From: Magnetospirillum sp. UT-4
GTDB taxonomy: Bacteria > Pseudomonadota > Alphaproteobacteria > Rhodospirillales > Magnetospirillaceae
Reading direction: 5' to 3'
Length of the DNA stretch: 53,059 nucleotides
NCBI RefSeq assembly: GCF_902729435.1
Contig: NZ_CACVCG010000040.1
Coordinates: 1 to 53,059, forward strand
Part shown: positions 15,397 through 23,930 of the stretch, piece by piece
Layout: every line of letters starts with the position of its first letter
How positions within the stretch are numbered: the first letter of the stretch is position 1
Position numbers and translations under genes: made by a program
Notes under the pieces: model-generated
Seen by the model: the letters and a program-made list of their open reading frames with translations, nothing else
Databases searched by the model: none
What the model was told of the DNA's origin: nothing

Positions 15397-16629
15397 ATGC
15401 CCGCCCCCCCTGCCGCGAACCCGCAATCCTCCGGCCGCGCCGCGCTCGCCTTCTCGTGCGTGGGCCATCTCTACGCCCACCTGTTCGAGCCGATCTTCTA
15501 CATCGCGGCGCTGGTGCTGCCGGCCGAGCTGGGGCTGCCCTACGGCGAAGTGCTGGCGCTGATCGTCGCCGGCAAGCTGCTCTACGGCCTGCTCGCCCCG
15601 GTCGCCGGCTGGCTGGGCGACCGCTGGAGCACGGTGGGGATGATGGCGGTGTACTTCCTCGGCCTGGGCGGCGCTGCGGTGCTGGTCGGGCTGGCCGACG
15701 GGCCGGCGACGCTGGCGGCGGCGTTGGCGCTGGTGGGGCTGTTCGGCGCCATCTATCACCCGGTGGGCATCAACTGGCTGCTGCGCAACGCGGTGGACCG
15801 GGGCAAGGCCATCGGCGTCAACGGGGTGTTCGGCGGTATCGGACCGGCGGTGGCCGGGCTGGTGGCGGGCGGGCTGATCGAAGCCTTCGGCTGGCGAGCC
15901 GCCTTCGTGGTGCCCGGGCTGGCGGTGCTGCTGACCGGCGCCGTCTTCCTGCTGGTCCTGGCTCGGGGCTGGGTGGTCGAGACCCGCATCGACCGGGTTC
16001 TGGTGCCGCCGGCCAGCCGCGGCGACACCGTGCGCGCCGGTCTGGTGCTGTCGCTGACCATGCTGTGCGGCGGCCTGGTCTATCAGGCGACCCAGCCGGC
16101 CCTGCCCAAGCTGTTCGCCGAGCGCCTGGGCGACGGCGCCGGCATCGGCGAGGCCGCCGCCGCGGTCAGCGCGGTCTATCTCGCCGCCGGCCTGACCCAG
16201 GTGCTGGCCGGCCACCTCGCCGACCGCTTCCCGGCCAAATGGGTCTACCTGCTGGCCTATCTCGGCCAGGTGCCGCTGCTCGCCCTGTGCGCCTGGGCCG
16301 CCGGCCTGCCGCTGGTGCTGGCCGCCACCCTGGCGGTGGCCTTCAACATGGCCGCCATCCCGGCCGAGAACCTGCTGCTGGCCCGCTACACCCCGGCGCG
16401 CTGGCGCGGCACCGCCTTCGGCATGAAATTCGTGCTGTCCTTCGGCGTCTCGGGCCTGGCGGTGCCGTTGGTGTCGCTGCTGCACGGCGCCACCGGCGGC
16501 TTCGCGGTGCTGTTCTGGCTGATGGCGGCGGCGGCGCTGGTGGTGGTCGCGGCGGCCCTGGCGCTGCCGGGTGAAAAAAAGGCCGCCAGCCCCGAGGGGT
16601 GGCGGCCGAGTCCGGAGGGCCGGAGGTAA
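15397..16629 (+). CDS. MFS transporter (fosmidomycin-resistance-like)
   Basis: Major facilitator protein of 410 aa with about 12 membrane helices. Motif A-like GWLGDRWS lies between helices 2 and 3, and HLADRFPAK is the matching loop in the second half. The N-terminal segment (GHLYAHLFEPIFYIAALVLP) suggests the Fsr-like efflux group. The substrate is unknown. The ATG at 15397 has a weak ribosome binding site. The hydrophilic C-terminal 18 residues are read through the rpoH terminator hairpin on the other strand, so that tail may not be under protein selection. Confidence 0.8.
   Translation: MPAPPAANPQSSGRAALAFSCVGHLYAHLFEPIFYIAALVLPAELGLPYGEVLALIVAGKLLYGLLAPVAGWLGDRWSTVGMMAVYFLGLGGAAVLVGLADGPATLAAALALVGLFGAIYHPVGINWLLRNAVDRGKAIGVNGVFGGIGPAVAGLVAGGLIEAFGWRAAFVVPGLAVLLTGAVFLLVLARGWVVETRIDRVLVPPASRGDTVRAGLVLSLTMLCGGLVYQATQPALPKLFAERLGDGAGIGEAAAAVSAVYLAAGLTQVLAGHLADRFPAKWVYLLAYLGQVPLLALCAWAAGLPLVLAATLAVAFNMAAIPAENLLLARYTPARWRGTAFGMKFVLSFGVSGLAVPLVSLLHGATGGFAVLFWLMAAAALVVVAAALALPGEKKAASPEGWRPSPEGRR
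16574..16607 (-). terminator. Intrinsic terminator of the sigma-32 gene, inside the MFS gene end
   Basis: On the minus strand GGCCGCCACCCC..GGGGCTGGCGGCC forms a strong stem followed by seven T (16574-16580). It overlaps the last codons of the convergent MFS gene. Confidence 0.85.
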
Positions 16630-16637
16630 AGGGGGGA

Positions 16638-17513
16638 TCAGGCGCCTGCGGGCTTGGCGGCCAGGCGGGCGGGGGCGCCGGCGACCAGGGTCTTGAGCTT
16701 GCCCAGGGCCGAGGCCTCGATCTGGCGGACGCGCTCGCGGCTGATGTTGTAGCGCTGGGCCAGGTCTTCCAGGCGCAGCGGCTTGTCGCGCAGGGTGCGC
16801 TCGGCGACGATGTCGCGCTCGCGTTCGGTGAGTTCGCTCCAGGCGTGCTTCAGCAGCTCGCGGCGGTACATCAGCTCCTGTCGCTCGCCCAGGCGCTCCT
16901 CCACCGACGGGGTGTCGTCGGCCAGCAGCTCGCCGAACGAGGCGCCGCCTTCCACCACCGGGGCGTCCAGCGAGCGCGGCGGCTGGGTCATCAGGCGCTC
17001 CATCTCGGCGACGCGCTCGGGCTTGACCCCCAGCTCGGCCGCGACGGTCGCGGTGTCGGCGGCGCTGAGCGAGCCGCCCGAGGGGCCGGTGAGCCGGGCC
17101 TTGAGGCCGCGCAGCTTGAAGAACAGGCGCTTGCGCTCGGCCGACAGGCCGAAATTGACCGGGGTGGAGAACTTCAGCACATATTCGAACATGGCGGCGC
17201 GCACCCACCACTGGGCGTAGGTGGAAAAGCGCAGGCCGCGCTCCGGCTCGAAGGTCTCCAGCGCCCGCACCAGGCCGAGATTGCCCTCGGCGATGAGGTC
17301 GGCGGTGCCCAGGCCGTAGCCCTTGAACTGGGCGGCGGTCTTGGCCACCAGGCGCAGATGGGCCTCGATCAGCCGGGTGCGCGCGCCCTCGTCGGAATTG
17401 TCGCGCCAGCGGCGGATCAGCTCGGCTTCGTCCTCGCCCGACAGCAGCGGCGCCTCACGCAGGGCGCGAAAGTACGAGGTGGCGGGGTCCGAGGAGGCTC
17501 GGGGGGTGGACAT
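16638..17513 (-). CDS. rpoH: RNA polymerase sigma factor, RpoH family
   Basis: Heat-shock-type sigma factor of 291 aa. Region 2 has LIAEGNLGLVRALETFEPER and FSTYAQWWVRAAMFEYVL; region 4.2 ends with the helix-turn-helix RYNISRERVRQIEASALGKL. An RpoH-box-like segment (ERKRLFFKLR, about 126-135) distinguishes it from RpoD and RpoS. Alphaproteobacteria commonly carry two or more RpoH paralogues, and I cannot say which one this is. It has its own terminator and is divergent from the OxyR-like gene. The clpB promoter at 51854-51886 matches what an RpoH sigma would read. Confidence 0.85.
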   Translation of the reverse strand: MSTPRASSDPATSYFRALREAPLLSGEDEAELIRRWRDNSDEGARTRLIEAHLRLVAKTAAQFKGYGLGTADLIAEGNLGLVRALETFEPERGLRFSTYAQWWVRAAMFEYVLKFSTPVNFGLSAERKRLFFKLRGLKARLTGPSGGSLSAADTATVAAELGVKPERVAEMERLMTQPPRSLDAPVVEGGASFGELLADDTPSVEERLGERQELMYRRELLKHAWSELTERERDIVAERTLRDKPLRLEDLAQRYNISRERVRQIEASALGKLKTLVAGAPARLAAKPAGA

Positions 17514-17621
17514 GGTCTTCTCCCAGGTTCAGTAACCTTGACAATGAAACTAGGGCGCGCGCGGTGATAATGCCAATCGATTTGTCTTTCATTATTGATA
17601 GGAAAAGGTTATAACACAGCC

Positions 17622-18542
17622 ATGGCCGTCTCCCTCCGTCAGTTGCGCTGCCTGGTCGCCGTCGCCGAAACGCTGCATTTCCGCCGCGCTGCCGAGCGCC
17701 TGGGCCTGTCCCAGCCGGCGCTGTCGGCCCAGGTTGCCCAGTTCGAGGACACGCTGGGGGTGTTGCTGGTGGAGCGCACCCGCCGCCGGGTGCTGCTCAC
17801 CCCGGTGGGCCGCGAGGTGGCGGACCGGGCGCGGGCCATCCTGCGCGACGTCGCCGACCTGGAACAGGCGGCCCAGGCCGGCAGCCGGCCGCTGGCCGGA
17901 ACCCTGAGGGTGGGGGTGCTACGCACCCTGGGTCCCTATCTGCTGCCGCACATCCTGCCGGTGCTGCGGAGCCGGTATCCCGAGCTGCGCCTGTACCTGC
18001 GCGAGGAGCCGCAGGACCGCCTGCTGGCCGAGCTGGCCCATGGCGACCTCGACCTCCTGCTGGTCGCCGCGGCGCCGCGCGACGACGACCATCTGACCGT
18101 GCGCACCCTGTTCCGCGAACCGCTCTATGCGGTGCTGCCGCTGGGCCACCGGCTGGCCGAGAAGCAGTCCCTGATGCCTTCGGACCTGGCCGGGGAACGC
18201 CTGATCATGCTCGAGGAGGGCGACGGCATGCGCGAGCCGGCGCTGGTCCTGTGCCGCCAGGCCGGCGCCGCCGAACATCCCGATTTCCGCGCCACTTCGC
18301 TGGATTCGCTGCGACAGATGGTGGCCACCGGCCTGGGCGCGACGCTGCTGCCGGCCCTTTACGTCAAGGCCGAGGCCGAGGCCGACGACCAGATCGCGGT
18401 GCGCCCGTTCCAGCCGCCGCCGCCCGGCCGCCCCATCGACATGGTGTGGCGCCGCACCACCTCGCGGGTCGAGGAATACCGGCTGCTCGAACGGATGATC
18501 GAGGACAACCTGCCGGACGTGGTGGAACGGGCGGCGGGGTGA
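17622..18542 (+). CDS. OxyR-like LysR-type regulator lacking one redox cysteine
   Basis: LysR-family activator of 306 aa. N-terminal winged helix (about 5-64: MAVSLRQLRCLVAV, SQPALSAQVAQFEDTLG), then a periplasmic-binding-like effector domain. The effector domain follows OxyR closely (LAGERLIMLEEG, FRATSLDSLRQMVATGLGAT). At the position of the peroxide-reactive Cys199 of E. coli OxyR there is Gly202 (EGDGMREP), while the resolving cysteine is kept as Cys211. It may therefore sense something other than peroxide or work without the disulfide switch. The ATG at 17622 follows AAAGG; the short AT-rich region shared with rpoH should hold both promoters. Confidence 0.85.
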   Translation: MAVSLRQLRCLVAVAETLHFRRAAERLGLSQPALSAQVAQFEDTLGVLLVERTRRRVLLTPVGREVADRARAILRDVADLEQAAQAGSRPLAGTLRVGVLRTLGPYLLPHILPVLRSRYPELRLYLREEPQDRLLAELAHGDLDLLLVAAAPRDDDHLTVRTLFREPLYAVLPLGHRLAEKQSLMPSDLAGERLIMLEEGDGMREPALVLCRQAGAAEHPDFRATSLDSLRQMVATGLGATLLPALYVKAEAEADDQIAVRPFQPPPPGRPIDMVWRRTTSRVEEYRLLERMIEDNLPDVVERAAG

Positions 18543-18554
18543 CGGCGCTTCCAC

Positions 18555-18666
18555 TCTCCCCTCCCCTTGATGGGGAGGGGTTGGGGGCGGGGTGAAGCCG
18601 CGAACGACCACGTCCGACGCGGTTCCCCCCCCCCACCCCAACCCTCCCCCGCAAGGGGGGAGGGAG
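18555..18666. repeat. Palindromic repeat family E, copy 2
   Basis: TCTCCCCTCCCCTTGATGGG, G-rich middle, then CCCCACCCCAACCCTCCCCC and AAGGGGGGAGGGA. It lies between the convergent OxyR-like and DAHP synthase genes. Confidence 0.8.
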
Positions 18667-18683
18667 AGAGGGGGGGAGGGGGC

Positions 18684-20069
18684 TTACCGCGCCGCCACCC
18701 GCGCCGTGGCCTGGTCCCCCTGGCGGTCGGCCTTGAGCTGGTCGGCGACCAGGAAGGCCAGCTCCAGCGCCTGGGTGGCGTTGAGGCGGGGGTCGCAATG
18801 GGTGTGGTAGCGGTCGCCCAGGCGGGCCTCGGTGACCGCCTTGGTGCCGCCGACGCATTCGGTGACGTCCTGGCCGGTCATCTCGAAATGGACACCGCCG
18901 GCATGGCTGCCTTCGGCCTTGTGGACGGCGAAGAAGGCGCGCACCTCGGCCAGGATGCGGTCGAACTCGCGGGTCTTGAAGCCGCCGGCGGCCTTGACCG
19001 TGTTGGCGTGCATGGGATCGCACGACCACACCACCGAGCGTCCCTCGCGCGCCGCCGCGCGGACCAGGCCGGGCAGGCTCTCGCCGATCTTCTCGGCGCC
19101 CATGCGGGTGATGATGGTCAGGCGCCCGGGCTCGTTGTCGGGGTTGAGCGCGTCGATCAGGCGCAGCAGGTCGTCGCCGGACATGCCCGGCCCGGCCTTG
19201 AAGCCGATGGGATTCCTGACGCCCCTGAGGAACTCCACGTGGCCGGCGTCGAGCTGGCGGGTGCGCTCGCCGATCCACAGCATGTGGGCCGAGCAGTCGT
19301 ACCAGTCGCCGGTGGTGGAATCGACGCGGGTCAGCGCCTCCTCGTAGGGCAGCAGCAGCGCCTCGTGCGAGGTGAAGAACTCGGTCTCGCGGATCTGCGG
19401 GGTGGTCTCCGAGGTCATGCCGCAGGCTTCCATGAAGGACAGCGTCTCGGACAGGCGGTTGCACAGATCCTCGTACAGCTTGCCCTGCAGCGAGCCGGTG
19501 ACGCAGCCCAGGGTCCACTGGTGCACCTTGTGCAGGTCGGCATAGCCGCCCTGGGCGAAGGCGCGCAGCAGGTTCAGGGTGGCGGCCGACTGGTTGTAGG
19601 CGCGCACCATGCGCTCGGGGTCGGGGATGCGCGAGTCCGGGGTGAAGTCGATGCCGTTGATGATGTCGCCGCGGTAGCTGGGCAGGGTGATGCCGTCGAT
19701 GGTCTCGGTGTCGGCGCTGCGCGGCTTGGCGAACTGGCCGGCCATGCGGCCGACCTTGACCACCGGCACGGCGGCGCCGTAGGTCAGCACCACCGCCATC
19801 TGCAGCATGACGCGGAAGGTGTCGCGGATGTTGTTGGCGCGGAACTCGGCGAAGCTTTCGGCGCAGTCGCCGCCCTGCAGCAGGAAGGCGCGGCCGTCGG
19901 CGACGCGGGCCAGCGAGGCCTTCAGGCGCCGCGCCTCGCCGGCGAAGACCAGCGGCGGGAAGGTGCGCAGGGTCTCCTCGGCACCGGCCAGGCGGGCCGC
20001 GTCGGGGTAGGTGGGCACCTGGTGCAGGGTCTTCGAGCGCCAGGACTCCGGCGTCCACGGTTCAGCCAT
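18684..20069 (-). CDS. aroG: 3-deoxy-7-phosphoheptulonate synthase, class II
   Basis: First enzyme of the shikimate pathway: condenses phosphoenolpyruvate and erythrose 4-phosphate to DAHP. The 461-aa product is the plant/bacterial class II form: N-terminal [10 protein letters not shown], metal-site Cys in [11 protein letters not shown], phosphate-binding [11 protein letters not shown], and [19 protein letters not shown] near the C-terminus. The ATG at 20069 follows GAGGA; a GTG one codon earlier is unlikely. It stands alone, convergent with the OxyR-like gene and divergent from a methyltransferase. The symbol is generic, since class II enzymes are also called aroF or aroH. Confidence 0.9.
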   Translation of the reverse strand: MAEPWTPESWRSKTLHQVPTYPDAARLAGAEETLRTFPPLVFAGEARRLKASLARVADGRAFLLQGGDCAESFAEFRANNIRDTFRVMLQMAVVLTYGAAVPVVKVGRMAGQFAKPRSADTETIDGITLPSYRGDIINGIDFTPDSRIPDPERMVRAYNQSAATLNLLRAFAQGGYADLHKVHQWTLGCVTGSLQGKLYEDLCNRLSETLSFMEACGMTSETTPQIRETEFFTSHEALLLPYEEALTRVDSTTGDWYDCSAHMLWIGERTRQLDAGHVEFLRGVRNPIGFKAGPGMSGDDLLRLIDALNPDNEPGRLTIITRMGAEKIGESLPGLVRAAAREGRSVVWSCDPMHANTVKAAGGFKTREFDRILAEVRAFFAVHKAEGSHAGGVHFEMTGQDVTECVGGTKAVTEARLGDRYHTHCDPRLNATQALELAFLVADQLKADRQGDQATARVAAR

Positions 20070-20223
20070 CACGTCCTCGAAACAGGAATGTCATCTCGCA
20101 CGCGCGAGAGCAGGGGGTTCTCTATACGACTCCCGGGCAAAGAATTCCAGCCCGCCGCGACGGAGTTGCTCTGGTCAGGGGCATGCGATCCCACATAATG
20201 TGGAACCGCACCGGGAGGAGACC

Positions 20224-20850
20224 ATGACCATCAACGACGAACGCCGCAGCCATTGGCAGGAGGTTTGGACCAGCAAGGCGCCCGAGGGGGTGAGCTGGTA
20301 CCAGGCCGAGCCCGCCGCCTCGCTGGCCCTGATCGCGCGGGCGGGCCTGTCGCGCGCCGCCGGCATCGTCGATGTCGGCGGCGGCGCGTCGCTGCTGGTG
20401 GACCGCCTGCTCGAACGCGGCCACAGCCAGGTCGCCGTGCTCGACGTCTCGGCCGCCGCCCTGGACGTCGCCGCCGACCGCCTGGGGGCGATGGCCGAGG
20501 ACGTCACCTGGATCGAATCGGACGTGCTGGAATGGCGCCCGGTGCCGGGCCTGTTCGAGCTGTGGCACGACCGCGCCGTGCTGCACTTCCTCACCCGCCC
20601 CGAGGAACGCAAGGCCTATCGCAAGGTGATGATGGCGGCGCTGGTGCCGGGCGGCTGGGCGGTGCTGGGCACCTTCGCCCCCGATGGTCCCGAGAAATGC
20701 TCCGGCCTGCCGGTGATGCGCCACGACGCCGGCACGCTGTCCGACCTGCTGGGGCCGGATTTCGACCTGGTGGCCGAAATGCGCGAGGAGCACGTCACCC
20801 CCAATGGCGGCGTGCAGCACTTCACCTGGTGCCTGTTCCGGCGGATCTAG
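20224..20850 (+). CDS. Class I SAM-dependent methyltransferase
   Basis: Cytoplasmic methyltransferase of 208 aa. The SAM-binding motif is IVDVGGGASLLVDRLLERG (about 48-66), with acidic motif II VAVLDVS and a post-I region DVTWIESDVLEW. The N-terminus (HWQEVWTSKAPEGVSWYQAE) is that of a small-molecule methyltransferase group common in proteobacteria; the substrate is unknown. GGGAGGAG lies just before the ATG at 20224. Monocistronic, divergent from DAHP synthase. Confidence 0.82.
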   Translation: MTINDERRSHWQEVWTSKAPEGVSWYQAEPAASLALIARAGLSRAAGIVDVGGGASLLVDRLLERGHSQVAVLDVSAAALDVAADRLGAMAEDVTWIESDVLEWRPVPGLFELWHDRAVLHFLTRPEERKAYRKVMMAALVPGGWAVLGTFAPDGPEKCSGLPVMRHDAGTLSDLLGPDFDLVAEMREEHVTPNGGVQHFTWCLFRRI

Positions 20851-21132
20851 CCGGATATGCCACCCGTCGGGGCGGGCTGGGGCCGCCCCATACCTCAGTC
20901 CAGGGTGGGGCAGGGGCGGGCAATTTTATTCCGCATTGCAGCATGGGACGGCGTTTCATTGCCGCCATCGCCAGCTCCGCCTAAGGATGCTGCGCGAGAC
21001 GGGTGAAAGCCGCCGCCTCGACCGGGTGGGCCGGCCTACCCGGGGGCGAGGACGGCGCTTGCGCTGGAGAATCGGCGCGCCATGTCCTGCTGCAGCGCAA
21101 CATTAGCGCATCATCATATTGAGAGGAAAGCC

Positions 21133-21375
21133 ATGCTCGCTCCGACCCTTATCGCCATCGCCGCCGCCTTCGCGGCCTCGGCCTGGGCGTTCGCGGTGAC
21201 GGGAACGTCGGCGGAGGATTTCTACAAGGTGGTCGCCCCGGTGCTGCCCATGCTGCCCGCCGTGGCGCTGCTGCTGGCCTCCGTGCGGATGACCGAACCG
21301 GTGGCCGCCGCCGCCGCCGCCGATCCGGAACCGGCCAACGACAGCCGCCCGGTCATCGAGCTGGCGGCGGCCTAA
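21133..21375 (+). CDS. Small membrane protein, unknown
   Basis: The product is 80 aa. It starts with a hydrophobic segment (about 3-22), has a second one (about 34-51) and an Ala-rich, acidic tail. Either two membrane helices or a signal peptide plus anchor would fit. GAGAGGAAAG lies directly before the ATG at 21133. No family recognised. The 282 bp upstream hold no other gene I can support. Confidence 0.55.
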   Translation: MLAPTLIAIAAAFAASAWAFAVTGTSAEDFYKVVAPVLPMLPAVALLLASVRMTEPVAAAAAADPEPANDSRPVIELAAA

Positions 21376-21404
21376 CCCGGCGCAGAAAAACCCGTAAGAA
21401 TGGT

Positions 21405-21592
21405 CCCCCTCGCCCGCCTGCGGGAGAGGGGGGCGAGCGTCAGCGAGCCGGGGTGAGGGCGGCGCGTGTCCACGCGTCCATAATATGATAACGCAAGAGC
21501 TTTCGCTGTCGCGAAGCGCACCTGACGGTGCGGGCCCTCTCCCTCCCGGCCTGACGGCCGGGCCCCTCCCTCTCCCGCGGGCGGGCGAGGGG
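21405..21592. repeat. Palindromic repeat family D, copy 1
   Basis: Ends CCCCTCGCCCGCCTGCGGGA and TCCCGCGGGCGGGCGAGGGG are inverted; the middle has CAGCGAGCCGGGGTGAGGGC. Copies at 26431-26552 and 52405-52593. Located downstream of both the small membrane protein and the last gene of the leftward phn operon, so it may act as a transcript end. Confidence 0.8.
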
Positions 21593-21612
21593 TATCTGCC
21601 TGCTCCGGCGGC

Positions 21613-22137
21613 CTAACCCGGCGGCATCGCCGCGCCGGGGCCGAGGGGGCGGGTCATCAGCACGCTGTCGACCCAGCGCCCGTGCTTCCAGCCGGCGGCC
21701 GGCAGCAGGCCGGCATGGCCGAAGCGGAAACCGGCATGCAGCTTGATCGAGGCGGTGTTGGCGGAATCGCCGATCACCGCCACCATCAGGCGGAACCCGG
21801 CCGCCTCGCAGCGGCGGATCAACTCGGACATCAGCGCCCGGCCGACGCCGCGCCCCTGGCCGTCGGGGGCGACATAGACCGAATTCTCGACGGTGAAGCG
21901 ATAGGCCGGCCGCGTGCGGTAGGGGCCGGCATAGGCATAGCCCACCACCCGCCCGTCGCCGTTCGAGGCCACCAGATAGGGGTAGCCGGCGGCCAGCAGG
22001 GCGGCGCGGCGCGACGCCATCTCGCCTTCGCCGGGCGGCTCCAGCTCGAAGCTGGCGAGGCCGTGCCGGACCCAATGGCCGTAGATGGCGGCGATGGTGG
22101 CGACGTCGTCGTCGCGGCTGTCGCGGACGGTGATCAT
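21613..22137 (-). CDS. GNAT acetyltransferase, phosphinothricin acetyltransferase-like
   Basis: The 174-aa N-acetyltransferase resembles Pat/Bar-type enzymes: N-terminal VRDSRDDDVATIAAIYGHWV, then LASFELEPPGEGEM, acetyl-CoA loop DGQGRGVGRALM and IGDSANTASIKLHAGF near the end. It overlaps the hexapeptide transferase gene by four bases (ATGA), making it the last gene of the phn operon. Enzymes of this kind acetylate phosphinothricin or methionine sulfoximine; in this operon an aminoalkylphosphonate is a plausible substrate, parallel to PhnO in E. coli (inference). Confidence 0.82.
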   Translation of the reverse strand: MITVRDSRDDDVATIAAIYGHWVRHGLASFELEPPGEGEMASRRAALLAAGYPYLVASNGDGRVVGYAYAGPYRTRPAYRFTVENSVYVAPDGQGRGVGRALMSELIRRCEAAGFRLMVAVIGDSANTASIKLHAGFRFGHAGLLPAAGWKHGRWVDSVLMTRPLGPGAAMPPG

Positions 22138-22763
22138 GGTGCGACCTCCATGGCCGGATCGTAGTGTCGGCAGAACTCTTCCGCCGGCATCCTCTGGAAC
22201 TCGGCCAGGCGGGCGAACAGCACCTGGTCGGGCCAGTCCCACCAGGCGATGCGGGCCAGGCTGGCGGCGATGGCGGCGGGAAAGCGCGCGCGGATGGGCC
22301 TGGCCGGCACGCCGCCGACCACCGTATAGGGCGCGACGTCGCGGCTGACCACGGCGCCGGCGGCGATCACCGCGCCGACGCCCACAGTCACGCCGGGCAG
22401 CACGATGGCGCCGTGGCCGATCCACACGTCGTGGCCGATCACCACCCGGGCGGCGCGGCGGTCGGCGAAGAAGCCGAGGTCGCGCCCGGCCCCCGCCTCG
22501 TAATATTCCGGGCAATAGGTGAAGCGGTGCTGCGACGGGCGCTCCATGGGATGGTTGGGGGCGCCGATGCGGACCCGGTTGGCGACGGCGACGAACTTGC
22601 CGATCTCGGCATCGGCCACCTCGCAATCCTCGCCCAGATAGGAGTAGTCGCCCAGGCGGGAATACTCGATGCGGGTGTCCGCCAGCACCTCGCAGCGGCG
22701 CCCGATGGTGGTCTCGCGCAGGCGCACGGACTCGTGGACGACGGTCTCGGCCAGCTTGGGCAT
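22134..22763 (-). CDS. Hexapeptide-repeat acyltransferase of phosphonate operons
   Basis: The 209-aa left-handed beta-helix transferase belongs to the hexapeptide group annotated as a phosphonate-metabolism transferase in C-P lyase operons. Repeats are visible as IGKFVAVANRVRIGA, VVIGHDVWIGHGAIVLPGV and VGAVIAAGAVVSRDVAPYTV. The loop with HPMERPSQHRFTYCP is typical of chloramphenicol/xenobiotic-type acetyltransferases of this fold. It follows phnM by 14 bp and overlaps the GNAT gene. It probably acetylates a phosphonate or a C-P lyase intermediate; the substrate is unproven. Confidence 0.82.
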   Translation of the reverse strand: MPKLAETVVHESVRLRETTIGRRCEVLADTRIEYSRLGDYSYLGEDCEVADAEIGKFVAVANRVRIGAPNHPMERPSQHRFTYCPEYYEAGAGRDLGFFADRRAARVVIGHDVWIGHGAIVLPGVTVGVGAVIAAGAVVSRDVAPYTVVGGVPARPIRARFPAAIAASLARIAWWDWPDQVLFARLAEFQRMPAEEFCRHYDPAMEVAP

Positions 22764-22777
22764 GGGGAGTCCTTTCC

Positions 22778-23923
22778 TCAGGCGATGCGCCGGCCCTGGC
22801 GCCAGACGGCGCGGACCACCGGCATGTGACCGGCATCATGGACGCGGACCAGGTCGGCGCGCTTGCCCACCGCGATGGTGCCGCGGTCGTCGAGGCCGGC
22901 GACCCGCGCCGGGTTGGCGGCGACGGTGGCGATGGCGGCGGGCAGGGCGAAGCCCAGCGGGCCGCCGTGCAGCAGGAAGGCCGCCTCCATCAGGCTGATG
23001 GGCACGTAATCCGAGGACAGCACGTCGAGGCAGCCGATGCCGGCCAGCTCGGCGGCCGAGACGTTGCCGGAATGGGAGCCGCCGCGCACCAGATTGGGCG
23101 CTCCCATCAGCACCATCATGCCGGCGGCGCGCGAGGCCCGGGCGGCCTCGACGGTGGTGGGGAACTCGGCGAAGTGGATGCCCAGCCCGGCCGCCTCGGC
23201 CACGTGCTCGGGGGTGGCGTCGTCGTGGCTGGCCAGGGTCAGGCCCCGCTCCCGGCAGGTCGCGGCGATGGCGCGGCGGTGGGGGTCGGAATAGCGGGCG
23301 GAATTCTCCTGCTGGCGGCGGGTGAACTCCACCATCTCGGCATCGCTGAAGCCGTACTTGCCCTGGTAGTATTCGTAATACTTGTCCTCGCGCACGAACT
23401 GGCGCTGGCCCGGGGTGTGGTCCATCAGGCTGACGATGCCGACCAGCGGGTTGTCGGCGAAGGCGCCGAACAGCTCCAGGATGTTGGCGCTGGACACCTC
23501 GCAGCGCAGGTGCAGCCGGTGCTCGGCGCGGAAATGGCCGCGCGCCTGGGCGTCGCTGACGGCGCCGACCATGTCCTCCAGGGTCTCCAGCCGGGTCGAG
23601 CCCTCGATGATGTCGCCGCACGAGATGGCGTCGAAGACGGTGGTGATGCCGGCCGAGGCCATCTGGGCGTCGTGGGCCAGCGCCGCCGAGCCGGGATGCC
23701 AGCGCACCTTGGGCCGGGGGGTGACGTGCTTCTCCAGATTGTCGGTGTGCAGCTCCACCAGCCCCGGCACCACGTAGTCGCCGTCGCAATCGACGGCGCC
23801 GGGCAGCGCGGTGGCGCCCCTCGCCAGGCCGATGATGCGCCCGTCCTTCACGTGCAGGGTGCCCCGGATCACCTCGTCGGCGGTGACGATGCGGGCATTG
23901 GCGAGCACGATTTCGCTGGTCAT
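22778..23923 (-). CDS. phnM: Alpha-D-ribose 1-methylphosphonate 5-triphosphate diphosphatase PhnM
   Basis: Amidohydrolase-fold enzyme of 381 aa that removes pyrophosphate from ribose 1-alkylphosphonate 5-triphosphate, giving the substrate of C-P lyase. Metal-site motif LHTDNLEKHVTPRPKVRW (58-75) matches classical PhnM, followed by HLRCEV, SLMDHTPGQRQF, ASHDDATPE and GAPNLVRGGSHSGN. It starts 7 bp after phnL. This is the canonical copy; a second, more divergent PhnM is at 29644-30783. Confidence 0.93.
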   Translation of the reverse strand: MTSEIVLANARIVTADEVIRGTLHVKDGRIIGLARGATALPGAVDCDGDYVVPGLVELHTDNLEKHVTPRPKVRWHPGSAALAHDAQMASAGITTVFDAISCGDIIEGSTRLETLEDMVGAVSDAQARGHFRAEHRLHLRCEVSSANILELFGAFADNPLVGIVSLMDHTPGQRQFVREDKYYEYYQGKYGFSDAEMVEFTRRQQENSARYSDPHRRAIAATCRERGLTLASHDDATPEHVAEAAGLGIHFAEFPTTVEAARASRAAGMMVLMGAPNLVRGGSHSGNVSAAELAGIGCLDVLSSDYVPISLMEAAFLLHGGPLGFALPAAIATVAANPARVAGLDDRGTIAVGKRADLVRVHDAGHMPVVRAVWRQGRRIA

Positions 23924-23930
23924 GGTCGGG

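Noticed and set aside
20851-21132. Possible riboswitch or sRNA before the small membrane protein
   Set aside because: Some GC-rich complementarity exists (GGGTGGGCCGGCCTACCCGG), but no recognised riboswitch core or terminator could be found.
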